Assembly: GCA_025355645.1 (NCBI GenBank)
Contig: JANXZG010000125.1
Span: forward strand, 1-40,599
DNA from: Gammaproteobacteria bacterium
Lineage (GTDB): Bacteria > Pseudomonadota > Gammaproteobacteria > Steroidobacterales > Steroidobacteraceae
Reading direction: 5' to 3'
DNA: 40,599 nucleotides
Made by a program: the position numbers and the translations under genes. The notes below the pieces were generated by a model. It did not search any database, was not told where the DNA came from, and saw only the letters and a list, made by a program, of their open reading frames with translations. This document shows, piece after piece, positions 16,674-26,486 of this stretch; positions within the stretch are counted from its first letter, which is position 1; each line of letters opens with the position of its first letter.

Positions 16674-18074
16674 TCAGTACGCGCGATCGTCGCGAAAAAC
16701 CTTCAGCAGGGTCAGCAGCAATATCTTCACGTCCAGCATCGGCGACCAATGCCGCAGATACTCAAGGTCGTAGCGAACACGCGCTTCCATCTCATGAAGT
16801 TCGCGCGTCTCACCTCGACAGCCGTTGACCTGCGCGAGCCCGGTTATGCCAGGCAACACCTTGTGGCGCAGCATGTATCCCTTGATCAGCTTGCGATACA
16901 GCTCGTTGTGCGCGACCGCATGCGGACGAGGTCCCACCAGGCTCATACGTCCTTGCAGCACGTTGATCAGCTGCGGCAGTTCATCGAGCGAGGAGCGGCG
17001 CAACATGCCGCCGATCGGCGTGATGCGCGGATCCCCTTTAATTGCCTGATGCACATGGGCGCCATCCTCAGTCACCTTCATAGTGCGAAACTTATAGACT
17101 TCGATTTCGCGGCCATCGAGGCCATAGCGCCGCTGCTTGAAGAGCATCGGGCCGCGCGACGTGAGTTTGACAAAAACGCCGATCAATACCAACAACGGTA
17201 TGGTCAGCAACAGTATCCCGGTCGCGAACATTAGGTCGGTCAGGCGCTTCGAGACGCCACGGTAGCCGTAGAATGGGGTCTCGCACATCGCGACCACGGG
17301 TATGCCGTGGATATCACCTGAGCGGGCCTGGATCAGGTCAAAGACAAAAATGTCCGGTACGTAGTAAATCGACGCCGTGGTATCGCGAAGCTCATCGACG
17401 AGGCTCATGACGCGCAGCACGTGGCGTATGGGCAGCGCGATGAAAATGACATCGGTGCGATGTTCGTTGACGTAAGCAGCGACCTCGCGCAGCGATCCCA
17501 GCAACGTCGCACCACCCTCGCGGATTTCTAGGCGGTCGTGGCTGCGATCATCAAAGAACCCTTCCACCTGGATGCCCATATCCGGGTTCTCATACAGGCG
17601 CCGCGCGAGCTCCAAGCTGCCGACGTTGTAGCCTGCGACGATCGCCTTGCGGTTATTGAACGCGCTTGAAAGCATGGAGCGCATCAGCTGTTGCATGCCG
17701 ACCGTTGCAATGACCAGCGCCGGGGTCGTCGCGATCATCCAGTACCAGAATAGTCGGGGCGGATATCCATCCAGTACCCCCGTGACGCGGTGGATCACGA
17801 ACATAACCGCAAGCAGCAGCGACCAGCGGAACATCACGTCCGTAATGCTCGAGATCCGCTCACTCGTTAGTTGTGCGCTGACTTCACGCGGGGGCTGAAT
17901 CAGCACCAGGCACAGCAGCGTCACGACTACCCAGGAATAGGGATTAAAGGTCTGGCTAAAGGTTCCTATCATCACCGACAGGGTCATCAGGGCCACCAGG
18001 GTAGGAATGATGGCTTGGACGCCCGCCAGGATCGCGATCAGGAAGCTTCTTTTGACAAGGATCGGCTGGGCCAT
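16674..18074 (-). CDS. Polyprenyl-phosphate sugar-phosphate transferase (WcaJ-like)
   Basis: A 466-residue membrane enzyme starting exopolysaccharide repeat synthesis by moving a sugar-1-phosphate (glucose in WcaJ) from UDP-sugar to undecaprenyl phosphate. Hydrophobic segments near residues 10-35, 46-62, 84-98 and 109-128 form the N-terminal membrane domain. A Rossmann-like middle domain (about 140-260) follows. The bacterial sugar transferase domain starts at KRLTDLMFA, with a membrane re-entrant segment and the conserved VYKFRTM, DELPQLINVLQGRMSLVGPRP-type block and GITGLAQVNG. It is isolated: no Wzx/Wzy or glycosyltransferase genes are in view. It converges on the PPTase gene (8 nt apart). 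Confidence 0.92.
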   Translation of the reverse strand: MAQPILVKRSFLIAILAGVQAIIPTLVALMTLSVMIGTFSQTFNPYSWVVVTLLCLVLIQPPREVSAQLTSERISSITDVMFRWSLLLAVMFVIHRVTGVLDGYPPRLFWYWMIATTPALVIATVGMQQLMRSMLSSAFNNRKAIVAGYNVGSLELARRLYENPDMGIQVEGFFDDRSHDRLEIREGGATLLGSLREVAAYVNEHRTDVIFIALPIRHVLRVMSLVDELRDTTASIYYVPDIFVFDLIQARSGDIHGIPVVAMCETPFYGYRGVSKRLTDLMFATGILLLTIPLLVLIGVFVKLTSRGPMLFKQRRYGLDGREIEVYKFRTMKVTEDGAHVHQAIKGDPRITPIGGMLRRSSLDELPQLINVLQGRMSLVGPRPHAVAHNELYRKLIKGYMLRHKVLPGITGLAQVNGCRGETRELHEMEARVRYDLEYLRHWSPMLDVKILLLTLLKVFRDDRAY

Positions 18075-18190
18075 AGCTGGGCGTGATTATTATCTAAATA
18101 TGTCCTCTTCAGCATGGACAATTGTCTCAATTGGGTGTGAACGGCCCATCCGGGGCGGCCCCGCGACCCAAAATGGTATTCTGGAGGCCC

Positions 18191-19357
18191 ATGACGACCG
18201 TTCCCCTGTTGGACCTGAAGGCCCAGTACGCGCAGATCCGCGCCGAAGTCATGCCGATGATTGAGCAGGTCTGCGCCAGCCAGCAGTTCATTCTGGGCGA
18301 GCACGTCCGAGCGCTGGAAACAGAGCTTGCCCGCTATTGCGGCTCACCGCATGGCATTGGGGTCTCCTCGGGTACCGATGCGCTATTGCTTGCGCTGATG
18401 GCTTTGCACATCGGTGCGGGCGACGAGGTATTGACTTCGCCTTTCACTTTCTTCGCAACCGCCGGCACGATCGCGCGCCTTAACGCGCGCCCGCTGTTCT
18501 GCGACATCGATTCGGCGACCTTTAACCTGTCACCTATTGCGGTGCAACAATTCATAGACCAGCATTGCACCGAACACGATGGCCTGCTGAGAAACCGCAC
18601 CACGGGCGGCCGGGTGAGCGCAATCATGCCTGTACACCTTTACGGCCAGTCGGCCGACATGGGCGCGTTGATGGCGATCGCGCGCCGCCACAAGCTCAAG
18701 GTCATCGAGGATGCGGCGCAGGCTATCGGCACCGAGTACAGCGATGGCACGCGCGTGGGCTCATTCGGCGACATTGGCTGCTTTTCGTTTTTCCCGAGCA
18801 AGAACCTCGGGGCATTCGGGGATGCCGGCCTTTGCACGGCAGGGGATGCAGAGCTTGCTGAGCATCTGCGTGTGCTGCGGGTGCATGGCGGCAAGCCCAA
18901 GTATTACCACCCCGAAATCGGCGGTAATTTTCGCATCGATGAGCTGCAGGCCGCGGTGCTGCGCGTCAAATTGCGCTACCTCGATGGCTGGACCGAAGGC
19001 AGGCGTCGTAACGCGACTCTCTACGATACGGCCATTGCAAAGGCGGGCCTTGGCGACAAGGTCAGGACACCGCCAGCTTCGGCCGGCGGGCGGCATATTT
19101 ACAATCAATACGTGATCCGCTGCGAGCGCCGGGACGAACTGCGAAGGTTCCTGACGGAGCACAGCATCGGCACGGAGATCTATTATCCCGTGCCGCTACA
19201 CTTGCAGCAGTGTTTTGAGTACCTCGGACATCGCGCCGGCGACTATCCGGAATCCGAGCGCGCCGCGCTCGAGACCCTCGCGCTGCCGGTCTACCCGGAA
19301 CTCGACCGGGCGCAGCTTGCGCATGTGGTGGCCTCGATCGCCAAGTTTTATTCCTGA
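18191..19357 (+). CDS. DegT/DnrJ/EryC1/StrS-family aminotransferase
   Basis: A 388-residue PLP aminotransferase of the sugar-aminotransferase family, which converts keto-sugar nucleotides to amino sugars (WecE, ArnB, DesV types). Features are the opening VPLLDLKAQYAQIRAEV, SSGTDALLLAL, PVHLYGQSADM, EDAAQAIG, and Lys204 in FFPSKNLGAFGDAG as the PLP lysine; GGNFRIDELQAAVLRVKL is the family C-terminal signature. ATG at 18191-18193 follows GGAGG by only 3 nt; the frame is open further upstream to 18122, but the family N-terminus fits 18191. It is divergent from the sugar-phosphate transferase gene, suggesting polysaccharide or glycoconjugate synthesis. Its stop is 1 nt from the convergent glrR stop. 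Confidence 0.92.
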   Translation: MTTVPLLDLKAQYAQIRAEVMPMIEQVCASQQFILGEHVRALETELARYCGSPHGIGVSSGTDALLLALMALHIGAGDEVLTSPFTFFATAGTIARLNARPLFCDIDSATFNLSPIAVQQFIDQHCTEHDGLLRNRTTGGRVSAIMPVHLYGQSADMGALMAIARRHKLKVIEDAAQAIGTEYSDGTRVGSFGDIGCFSFFPSKNLGAFGDAGLCTAGDAELAEHLRVLRVHGGKPKYYHPEIGGNFRIDELQAAVLRVKLRYLDGWTEGRRRNATLYDTAIAKAGLGDKVRTPPASAGGRHIYNQYVIRCERRDELRRFLTEHSIGTEIYYPVPLHLQQCFEYLGHRAGDYPESERAALETLALPVYPELDRAQLAHVVASIAKFYS

Positions 19358-19358
19358 G

Positions 19359-20774
19359 TCAGACTTTCTTGAAATCGTCCGGCAGCAACTGGTGCCGCGA
19401 CAACAGCTTGTAGAAGTCTGTGCGGTTGCGCTTGGCGAGGCGCGCGGCCTGGCTCACGTTGCCCCCGGTGACCTGCAGGATCTGCGATAAATAATTCCGT
19501 GTGAATTCGTCGCGGGCTTCATCGAAGGAGGGCAGCTTCGCGCCGCTGCTGCCCAAGGACTGCTGCACGAGTTCGGCCGTCACAATCGGGCCGTTGGCGA
19601 GCGAGGCATTCTGGCGCACGGTGTTGGAGAGTTGGCGCACGTTGCCGGGCCAGTCCGCGCTTGCCAGCAGTTCGAGTGCCTCGGGAGCGTAGATCTTGCG
19701 CTCGCCGGTTTCCTTCGCAAGTTTGGCCAGGAAATGGGCAACGAGCAGTGGGATGTCCTCGCGGCGCTGCGCCAGCGAGGGAATGTCGATATTCACGACA
19801 TTGAGCCGGTAGTACAGGTCCTGGCGGAATTGTCCGCTGGCGACGAGCAGCTGCAGGTCGCGGTTGGTAGCGGCGACAATGCGCACGTTCAATGGCGCCG
19901 CCTCCGCGCCCTCGCCAGCGCGGACCTGGTGGTCCTGCAAGACACGCATCAGCATGACCTGCAATCGCATCGGCAACTGGCTGACTTCCTCGAGCAGCAA
20001 TGTCCCGCCGTCCGCCGTCGCGAAGGTACCCGGCTTCGCGCTGCCGTTGCCAAACAGTTCGGCCTGCAGCTGGGCCTCATCCGTGGCGTTGCAATTGATC
20101 GTGGCAAAAGGCTTGTTGCGGCGCGGACTCGCACTGTGGATCGCGCGCGCGAGCAGGCGCTTGCCCGTGCCGGTCTCGCCACTCAGCAGCACCGGTGCGT
20201 CAGTCCCGGCCACCATGTTGGCCTGTGACAGACGATCTTCCATCAGCTGGCTGCGCGTTACGATGGGTGCCCGCCAGTCCTCCGCCGCATGGGCGAAGCC
20301 GGAAAATTTCAGGGCCTTTTGCACCTGTTCGAGCAGCTCCTGCTTCTCGACTGGCTTGGTCAGGAATCCGAAGGCGCCGCTTTGGGTCGCATGCACCGCA
20401 TCGGGGATCGTACCGTGCGCGGTCAGGATGATCACGCGCAGGCCCGGCCAGCGGCTGTGCAGCTCCTTGAGCAGTCCAATGCCGTCCATGTTGTCCATGC
20501 GCAAGTCGGTCAGTACGAGGTCCGGGCGGAATCGTCCACAGGCGCTCAGCGCAGGGCCCGCCCCGTCGAAGGCCTCGACTTCGTAGTTCTCCGCGCGCAG
20601 CCGTATGGTCAGCAGGCGCAGCAATCCCGGGTCATCGTCAACCACCAGGATGCGCGCCTTGCGCGGCTGCGGCGTGGAAGCTTCGCGCCTGCCCGGAGCT
20701 TGTTGCAGGCCAAAATCAAGTGGAACCATCGCGGCGGTGGAATGCGGGGTCACGATTTCCTCTCCCATAGGCAT
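19359..20774 (-). CDS. glrR: GlrR-like response regulator lacking GAFTGA
   Basis: A 471-residue NtrC-family regulator. The receiver domain (41-155) has Asp46/47, phosphoacceptor Asp90, Thr118 and Lys140. The AAA+ domain has Walker A GETGTGK (199-205), Walker B-like GGTLLLEEV (256-264) and the arginine-finger region FRQDLYYRLN. A Fis-type DNA-binding end follows: GGNVSQAARLAKRNRTDFYKLLSRH. The C-terminus and gene order match E. coli GlrR. Oddity: between ELFG (239-242) and GGTLLL only 13 residues remain where about 21 are normal, and the GAFTGA sigma54-contact loop is missing; Walker B has E for the usual D. It probably cannot open sigma54 promoters and may act otherwise. The ATG directly abuts the qseG stop. 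Confidence 0.9.
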   Translation of the reverse strand: MPMGEEIVTPHSTAAMVPLDFGLQQAPGRREASTPQPRKARILVVDDDPGLLRLLTIRLRAENYEVEAFDGAGPALSACGRFRPDLVLTDLRMDNMDGIGLLKELHSRWPGLRVIILTAHGTIPDAVHATQSGAFGFLTKPVEKQELLEQVQKALKFSGFAHAAEDWRAPIVTRSQLMEDRLSQANMVAGTDAPVLLSGETGTGKRLLARAIHSASPRRNKPFATINCNATDEAQLQAELFGNGSAKPGTFATADGGTLLLEEVSQLPMRLQVMLMRVLQDHQVRAGEGAEAAPLNVRIVAATNRDLQLLVASGQFRQDLYYRLNVVNIDIPSLAQRREDIPLLVAHFLAKLAKETGERKIYAPEALELLASADWPGNVRQLSNTVRQNASLANGPIVTAELVQQSLGSSGAKLPSFDEARDEFTRNYLSQILQVTGGNVSQAARLAKRNRTDFYKLLSRHQLLPDDFKKV

Positions 20775-21413
20775 TCAGGGCTTTGGGGATCCGCTGGACG
20801 TCGAATTTCGATCATTGATGGAGCGCTCAATATGTGAAACCGCATCGAGTTTAGCCCTTGCATCATCCAATTCCTTGCGCAGCTTCGCATTTTCATCGGT
20901 TTCTGCCGCCAGGCGGTGACTTACGCTGGCAAGCTTGTCCCGGGCCTCGCGGGGGGCAGCATCCCTTAGGCGCCGGTTTTCGGCGTCCAGTACCAGCTGG
21001 CGCTCGACCTGCTGCAGCTGGCTTTGTGCCAAATAGCGCTCAATAGGCAGCAAATTCTCCGGTGTTGCCAGAAGTTCCGCCAGATGTCGTTGGGCGGCGA
21101 CGGGGTCGGAGCCGCTATGCCCCGGGGTTGCGAGCGCGAGCGCAAACTTGAGCTTGTTGCTGGTAGTCGGGGTCAGTTCGACGGCGTCCTTGACGGCCTG
21201 GAAGAGCTCGGCCTGCCCCGCAGGGTCACGCTGGGGCAGCTCACTGATCAGCTGCAAGGCGGCGACAACCGGATTTACATCGATCGGCAGCTGGTCATAG
21301 ACCTGCGTTGCGGCGCGGTGATGGGCTTGCAAACTGCTCGTAGAATCGCAGCCGCCGAGCAGCGCGGTAGCGATAAGCCCGGCCAGCAGGGGCCCCGCGT
21401 TACGCAGCCGCAT
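20775..21413 (-). CDS. qseG: QseG/YfhG-like lipoprotein
   Basis: A 212-residue predicted lipoprotein between the kinase and regulator genes, the place of qseG (yfhG) in enterobacterial glrK-qseG-glrR. The signal sequence MRLRNAGPLLAGLIATALLGGC carries a lipobox LGGC with Cys22. The C-terminal third is coiled-coil-like (about 130-195, EN/KL-rich heptads). In E. coli QseG is an outer-membrane lipoprotein that contacts the kinase. The +2 residue here is Asp, which in E. coli favours inner-membrane retention. ATG at 21411-21413 overlaps the glrK end by 14 nt. Assignment rests mainly on synteny and lipoprotein architecture, as sequence conservation is low. Confidence 0.75.
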   Translation of the reverse strand: MRLRNAGPLLAGLIATALLGGCDSTSSLQAHHRAATQVYDQLPIDVNPVVAALQLISELPQRDPAGQAELFQAVKDAVELTPTTSNKLKFALALATPGHSGSDPVAAQRHLAELLATPENLLPIERYLAQSQLQQVERQLVLDAENRRLRDAAPREARDKLASVSHRLAAETDENAKLRKELDDARAKLDAVSHIERSINDRNSTSSGSPKP

Positions 21414-22884
21414 GGGCCGTCCTGATCGCCTCAGCATCGCCATCCAGCTGACGCAGCGGCAGCCGGATGCGAAAATGCGCGCCGCCGGCCGGCCGATCGA
21501 TGATCTCGATGGCGCCGCCGTGCGCGTTCACGAATTCCGTGACCACAGAGAGTCCAATTCCGGTTCCTTTGACATGACCACCTTGAGGAGTCTTACCTTG
21601 ATAAAAGGCCTCGAATATCCGGTTTCGCTCATCGGTCGGAATGCCTGGCCCGCTGTCAATAACATCGATCACTAGCTGGTCACGCTCACCCAGCGCATGA
21701 ATCGCGATGGTACCGCCGCGCGGCGTAAACTTGATGGCATTTGACAATAAGTTATCCAGAATCAGCCGCAGTTTCCCGCGGTCGGCCTGCGTCGTCAGGT
21801 CCTCGATCCGCACATCGAGGCGCACGCGCTGCGCGATCAGCGTCAACTGCTGATTCTCCAGCACGCCCTTGATCAGCGGACGTAACTTGAATTCGCTGAT
21901 CTCGAGTCCCGTGCTCTTGGCCTGCCAGGCACTAAAAGAGAGCAGGTTCTCAATCAGATGCTGCAGCTTCACGCTGTTCTCGCGCAGGATCCCGGCCACC
22001 TCGCGCTGGCTGCCCTGCAGCTCACCGACCGCGCCGTCGACCAGCAACTCGGTTCCCTCGCGGATATTCGCCAATGGCGTCTTAAGCTCATGGGACATGT
22101 GGCGCAGGAAACGGTTCTTCTCCTGTGCAAGTTCGAGCAGGCGCAGGCGTAGCCAATCGAGCTGCGTGGCAAGTTTCTCCAGGTCCCGCGGCCCTCGTAT
22201 CGAGATCGGGCGCGAGAATTTGCCGCGCCCCAGTTCGTTGATCGCGCGGTCAATCGCGCGGATCGGACGGCCGAACAGGAAAGTGAACAGGCCGACGGCC
22301 AGGATCGTCATTGGCACGAGCAGCAGCGTCTGCCAGAATAATTCACGTTGCGCCCGATCGGTTGCCACATGCAGATCATCGAGCTCCCGGTCAATCTGCT
22401 CGTTGCTGCGTTGTGACATCTTAGAGGCCATGTCGAGCAGTCCCGGGTAGGCGTCGATAATGGCGGACATCTCGGGTGAGGCCGGGGCGGTCTGTGCAAG
22501 GACTTGTCGCAGACGCTGCGCCTCGGCCTGCAAGCTCGCCAGCTGCTCGTGCGACTGAGCGTCCGGCAGCAGGCGCAACAATTCGCGCGTGGTCGCCATC
22601 AACCGATCGTGGTTGCGCGCGTAAACATCCAGCAAGTCCTTCTTGTCAATGATCTGGTAGAGCCTTGCAGTGCGCTCGAGCGCGCTGATCTGCTCGAACA
22701 TCAGCTGGTTGTCGCGCGTGCTGTGCATGCCATGCACGACCAGCTGTTCGCTGCGGTCCGACAAACGGCTCATCTGAACCGCGGCATTAACGATCGCAAA
22801 CAGCAGCGGGGCGGCCACGAATGTGAAGCCGATCAGCATGAGCCCGCTCAGGGACCTGGGACGCAACAAGCGCATAGGCGCCAT
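21400..22884 (-). CDS. glrK: GlrK-like sensor histidine kinase
   Basis: An inner-membrane sensor kinase of about 494 residues. One N-terminal membrane segment (LMLIGFTFVAAPLLFAIV), a helical periplasmic domain of about 130 residues, a second membrane segment (LLLVPMTILAVGLFTFLFG) and a HAMP linker with GRPIRAID are visible. Then come the H-box FLRHMSHELKTPL (His265 in this numbering), N-box DNLLSNAIKFTP, and G-boxes DSGPGIP and GTGIGLSVV. It presumably phosphorylates the GlrR homologue; in enteric bacteria the system responds to envelope conditions and controls the sRNA gene glmY. ATG at 22882-22884 is chosen, with 22875 an alternative. It is the first gene of the operon and diverges from srkA, with 58 bp between them. 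Confidence 0.88.
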   Translation of the reverse strand: MAPMRLLRPRSLSGLMLIGFTFVAAPLLFAIVNAAVQMSRLSDRSEQLVVHGMHSTRDNQLMFEQISALERTARLYQIIDKKDLLDVYARNHDRLMATTRELLRLLPDAQSHEQLASLQAEAQRLRQVLAQTAPASPEMSAIIDAYPGLLDMASKMSQRSNEQIDRELDDLHVATDRAQRELFWQTLLLVPMTILAVGLFTFLFGRPIRAIDRAINELGRGKFSRPISIRGPRDLEKLATQLDWLRLRLLELAQEKNRFLRHMSHELKTPLANIREGTELLVDGAVGELQGSQREVAGILRENSVKLQHLIENLLSFSAWQAKSTGLEISEFKLRPLIKGVLENQQLTLIAQRVRLDVRIEDLTTQADRGKLRLILDNLLSNAIKFTPRGGTIAIHALGERDQLVIDVIDSGPGIPTDERNRIFEAFYQGKTPQGGHVKGTGIGLSVVTEFVNAHGGAIEIIDRPAGGAHFRIRLPLRQLDGDAEAIRTAHAAA

Positions 22885-22942
22885 TCTAGCAGCGTGCCGG
22901 GGGCTCGGGGCCTGGCTGCCGCAGGCGCGGTAGACTGACATC

Positions 22943-23923
22943 ATGAAGGAAGAAACGCCCTATGCGGCACTCTCGCCCGGCGTTGTTCAGGATGCGCTCG
23001 AGGCGGTCGGCATCCTGTGCGACGGGCACGTGCTCGCCCTCGGCAGTTATGAAAATCGGGTCTACCAGGTTGGCGTCGACGACGACGTACCCGTGGTCGT
23101 CAAGTTCTACCGCCCGGGCCGCTGGCGCGATGAGGCCATCCTCGAAGAGCATGCGTTCGCCCTGGAACTCGCGGCACAGGAGATTCCGGTGGTTGCGCCG
23201 AAGGAACTCGGTGGACGCACGCTGCACTTGCATGCCGGCTTTCGCTTTGCCGTCTTCGGGCGCCGTGGTGGGCGCTGGCCGGAGCTCGGCACCAGCACCG
23301 AGCGCGAGTGGCTTGGCCGTTTTCTCGGCCGCATCCATGCGGTGGGGCGCGCCGGGCGCTTCCTGCATCGGCCACGGCTCAGCATCGAGGAACTCGGACA
23401 CCGGGCGCGCGACACCGTGCTCGCGGGCGACTGGATGCCGGATTATCTGGCCGCCAAATATGCCGATGTGACCGAGGCCCTGCTCGGGGAGATTGCGGCC
23501 CGGGCGAGCGACTGGGGTGGCGCGGTGCAGGGTCGCATCCATGGCGATTGCCACCGCAACAACATCCTCTGGACCGATGCGGGTCCGCATTTTGTCGACC
23601 TGGACGATTGCCAGACGGGTCCGGCGATGCAGGATTTGTGGATGTTGCTCGCCGGAAACATGCAGGAAATGCGGGTGCAACTACGTGACCTGATCGCAGG
23701 CTACGAGCAGTTCCTGCCTTTTGACCGCAGTGAACTCGCGTTGATCGAACCGCTGCGGGCGCTGCGTATGATGCATTACACGGCGTGGCTCGCGCGCCGC
23801 TGGCATGACCCGGCGTTTCCTTTGGCATTCCCGTGGTTTGCCACCGCGAGATACTGGGAGGAGCACTATCGCTCGCTCGAGGAGCAGCTCGGCGTCCTTG
23901 ATGCGCCGGCGCTGCAGTTGTGA
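22943..23923 (+). CDS. srkA: Stress response kinase A (SrkA/YihE)
   Basis: A 326-residue cytoplasmic Ser/Thr kinase of the aminoglycoside-phosphotransferase/choline-kinase fold. SYENRVYQVG and VVKFYRPGRW (nucleotide-binding lysine) form the N-lobe. The catalytic loop IHGDCHRNNILW (about 198-209) and the metal-binding FVDLDDCQTGP are complete, and the tail AWLARRWHDPAFP is typical of SrkA. In E. coli the protein counters MazEF-linked stress death and extracytoplasmic stress. ATG at 22943 has GAAGG upstream overlap only partly; the N-terminus matches the family. It is divergent from glrK. Confidence 0.93.
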   Translation: MKEETPYAALSPGVVQDALEAVGILCDGHVLALGSYENRVYQVGVDDDVPVVVKFYRPGRWRDEAILEEHAFALELAAQEIPVVAPKELGGRTLHLHAGFRFAVFGRRGGRWPELGTSTEREWLGRFLGRIHAVGRAGRFLHRPRLSIEELGHRARDTVLAGDWMPDYLAAKYADVTEALLGEIAARASDWGGAVQGRIHGDCHRNNILWTDAGPHFVDLDDCQTGPAMQDLWMLLAGNMQEMRVQLRDLIAGYEQFLPFDRSELALIEPLRALRMMHYTAWLARRWHDPAFPLAFPWFATARYWEEHYRSLEEQLGVLDAPALQL

Positions 23924-23952
23924 TCGGGCCGGATATTGAGGATCATAGCCCC

Positions 23953-24489
23953 ATGACATCGTCTGCAACCCTCGTGACTCGCTCGACCATCGCTTGCCTG
24001 GCCATCTGTTGCGCTGCGCTGGTGCTGGCGGCCTGCAGCGGCAATAAGTCCCCAACGGCGTCGGACCAGATCGCGGCGAAGAACGCCACCACTGCTGTCA
24101 AGCAACGTCCGGGTAACGCCGCCGATCTGACCGCAAGCATGGTGCAGGCTGCCACGAGCGGCAAAGCCACGGCGCCGATGCAGTTGAAATTTGAGATTGC
24201 CGAACGACCCATCGCCGGGCAGACGATCGATTTAAGCGTGGCCCTGATGGTTACGGTGGCCGCCCAAGCGGTGACGCTGCATCTGACCGATTCTCCCGGT
24301 ATCGTATTCGCTGATGCCGCTGACCGCGCCATTGGGGCCGTGGTGCCGGACACCGCCTACCGTCAGGACATAAAACTCAGCATCGCCAGCGAAGGGGTCT
24401 ATTTCGTTGGCATCACCGCAAGCATGGCGCGTGATACGCTCAGTGAAACGCGCAATTTCACCATCCCAATCATCGTCAGCGCGCAGTAA
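23953..24489 (+). CDS. Predicted lipoprotein of unknown function
   Basis: A 178-residue protein with a lipoprotein signal: basic start, hydrophobic core CLAICCAALVLAAC and lipobox LAAC at Cys28 with Ser at +2, so outer-membrane sorting is likely. The mature part has a low-complexity Ala/Thr/Ser-rich linker (30-75) and then a beta-rich domain (about 80-178) with alternating hydrophobic strands, ending FTIPIIVSAQ. I do not recognise a named family. It follows srkA by 29 nt and precedes typA by 61 nt; a separate typA promoter seems present between them. Confidence 0.75.
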   Translation: MTSSATLVTRSTIACLAICCAALVLAACSGNKSPTASDQIAAKNATTAVKQRPGNAADLTASMVQAATSGKATAPMQLKFEIAERPIAGQTIDLSVALMVTVAAQAVTLHLTDSPGIVFADAADRAIGAVVPDTAYRQDIKLSIASEGVYFVGITASMARDTLSETRNFTIPIIVSAQ

Positions 24490-24521
24490 AACTAAAACTC
24501 CCGCGCGGGTGTCAAAACCAC

Positions 24522-24527
24522 TATAAT
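24522..24527 (+). promoter_or_regulatory. Candidate -10 element upstream of typA
   Basis: A perfect TATAAT lies 23 nt before the typA GTG start. The -35 region 17 nt upstream (around CTCCCG) does not match TTGACA, so this is a partial promoter match. It would give a very short leader. Confidence 0.35.
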
Positions 24528-24550
24528 GGGCGGTTTCCCGGAACCGCACC

Positions 24551-26386
<1,836 letters not shown>

Positions 26387-26403
26387 GCTGATCCATGGCA
26401 TTC

Positions 26404-26419
26404 CGTGACGCGCGTCACG
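26404..26419. promoter_or_regulatory. Perfect 16-bp palindrome, CRP/Clp-like operator candidate
   Basis: CGTGACGCGCGTCACG is self-complementary and has the form GTGA-N6-TCAC, the core of CRP/FNR-superfamily sites such as CRP and Xanthomonas Clp. It lies between typA and the PAS-GGDEF-EAL gene, centred about 75 bp before that gene's ATG. No T-tract follows, so an intrinsic terminator is less likely. Binding is inferred. Confidence 0.45.
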
Positions 26420-26486
26420 CCGCGTTCATGCCGTCCCCCTAATATCCAGGTCGAGGCGGTGCCCGGCGAGGGCGCCGTGTACCTTT

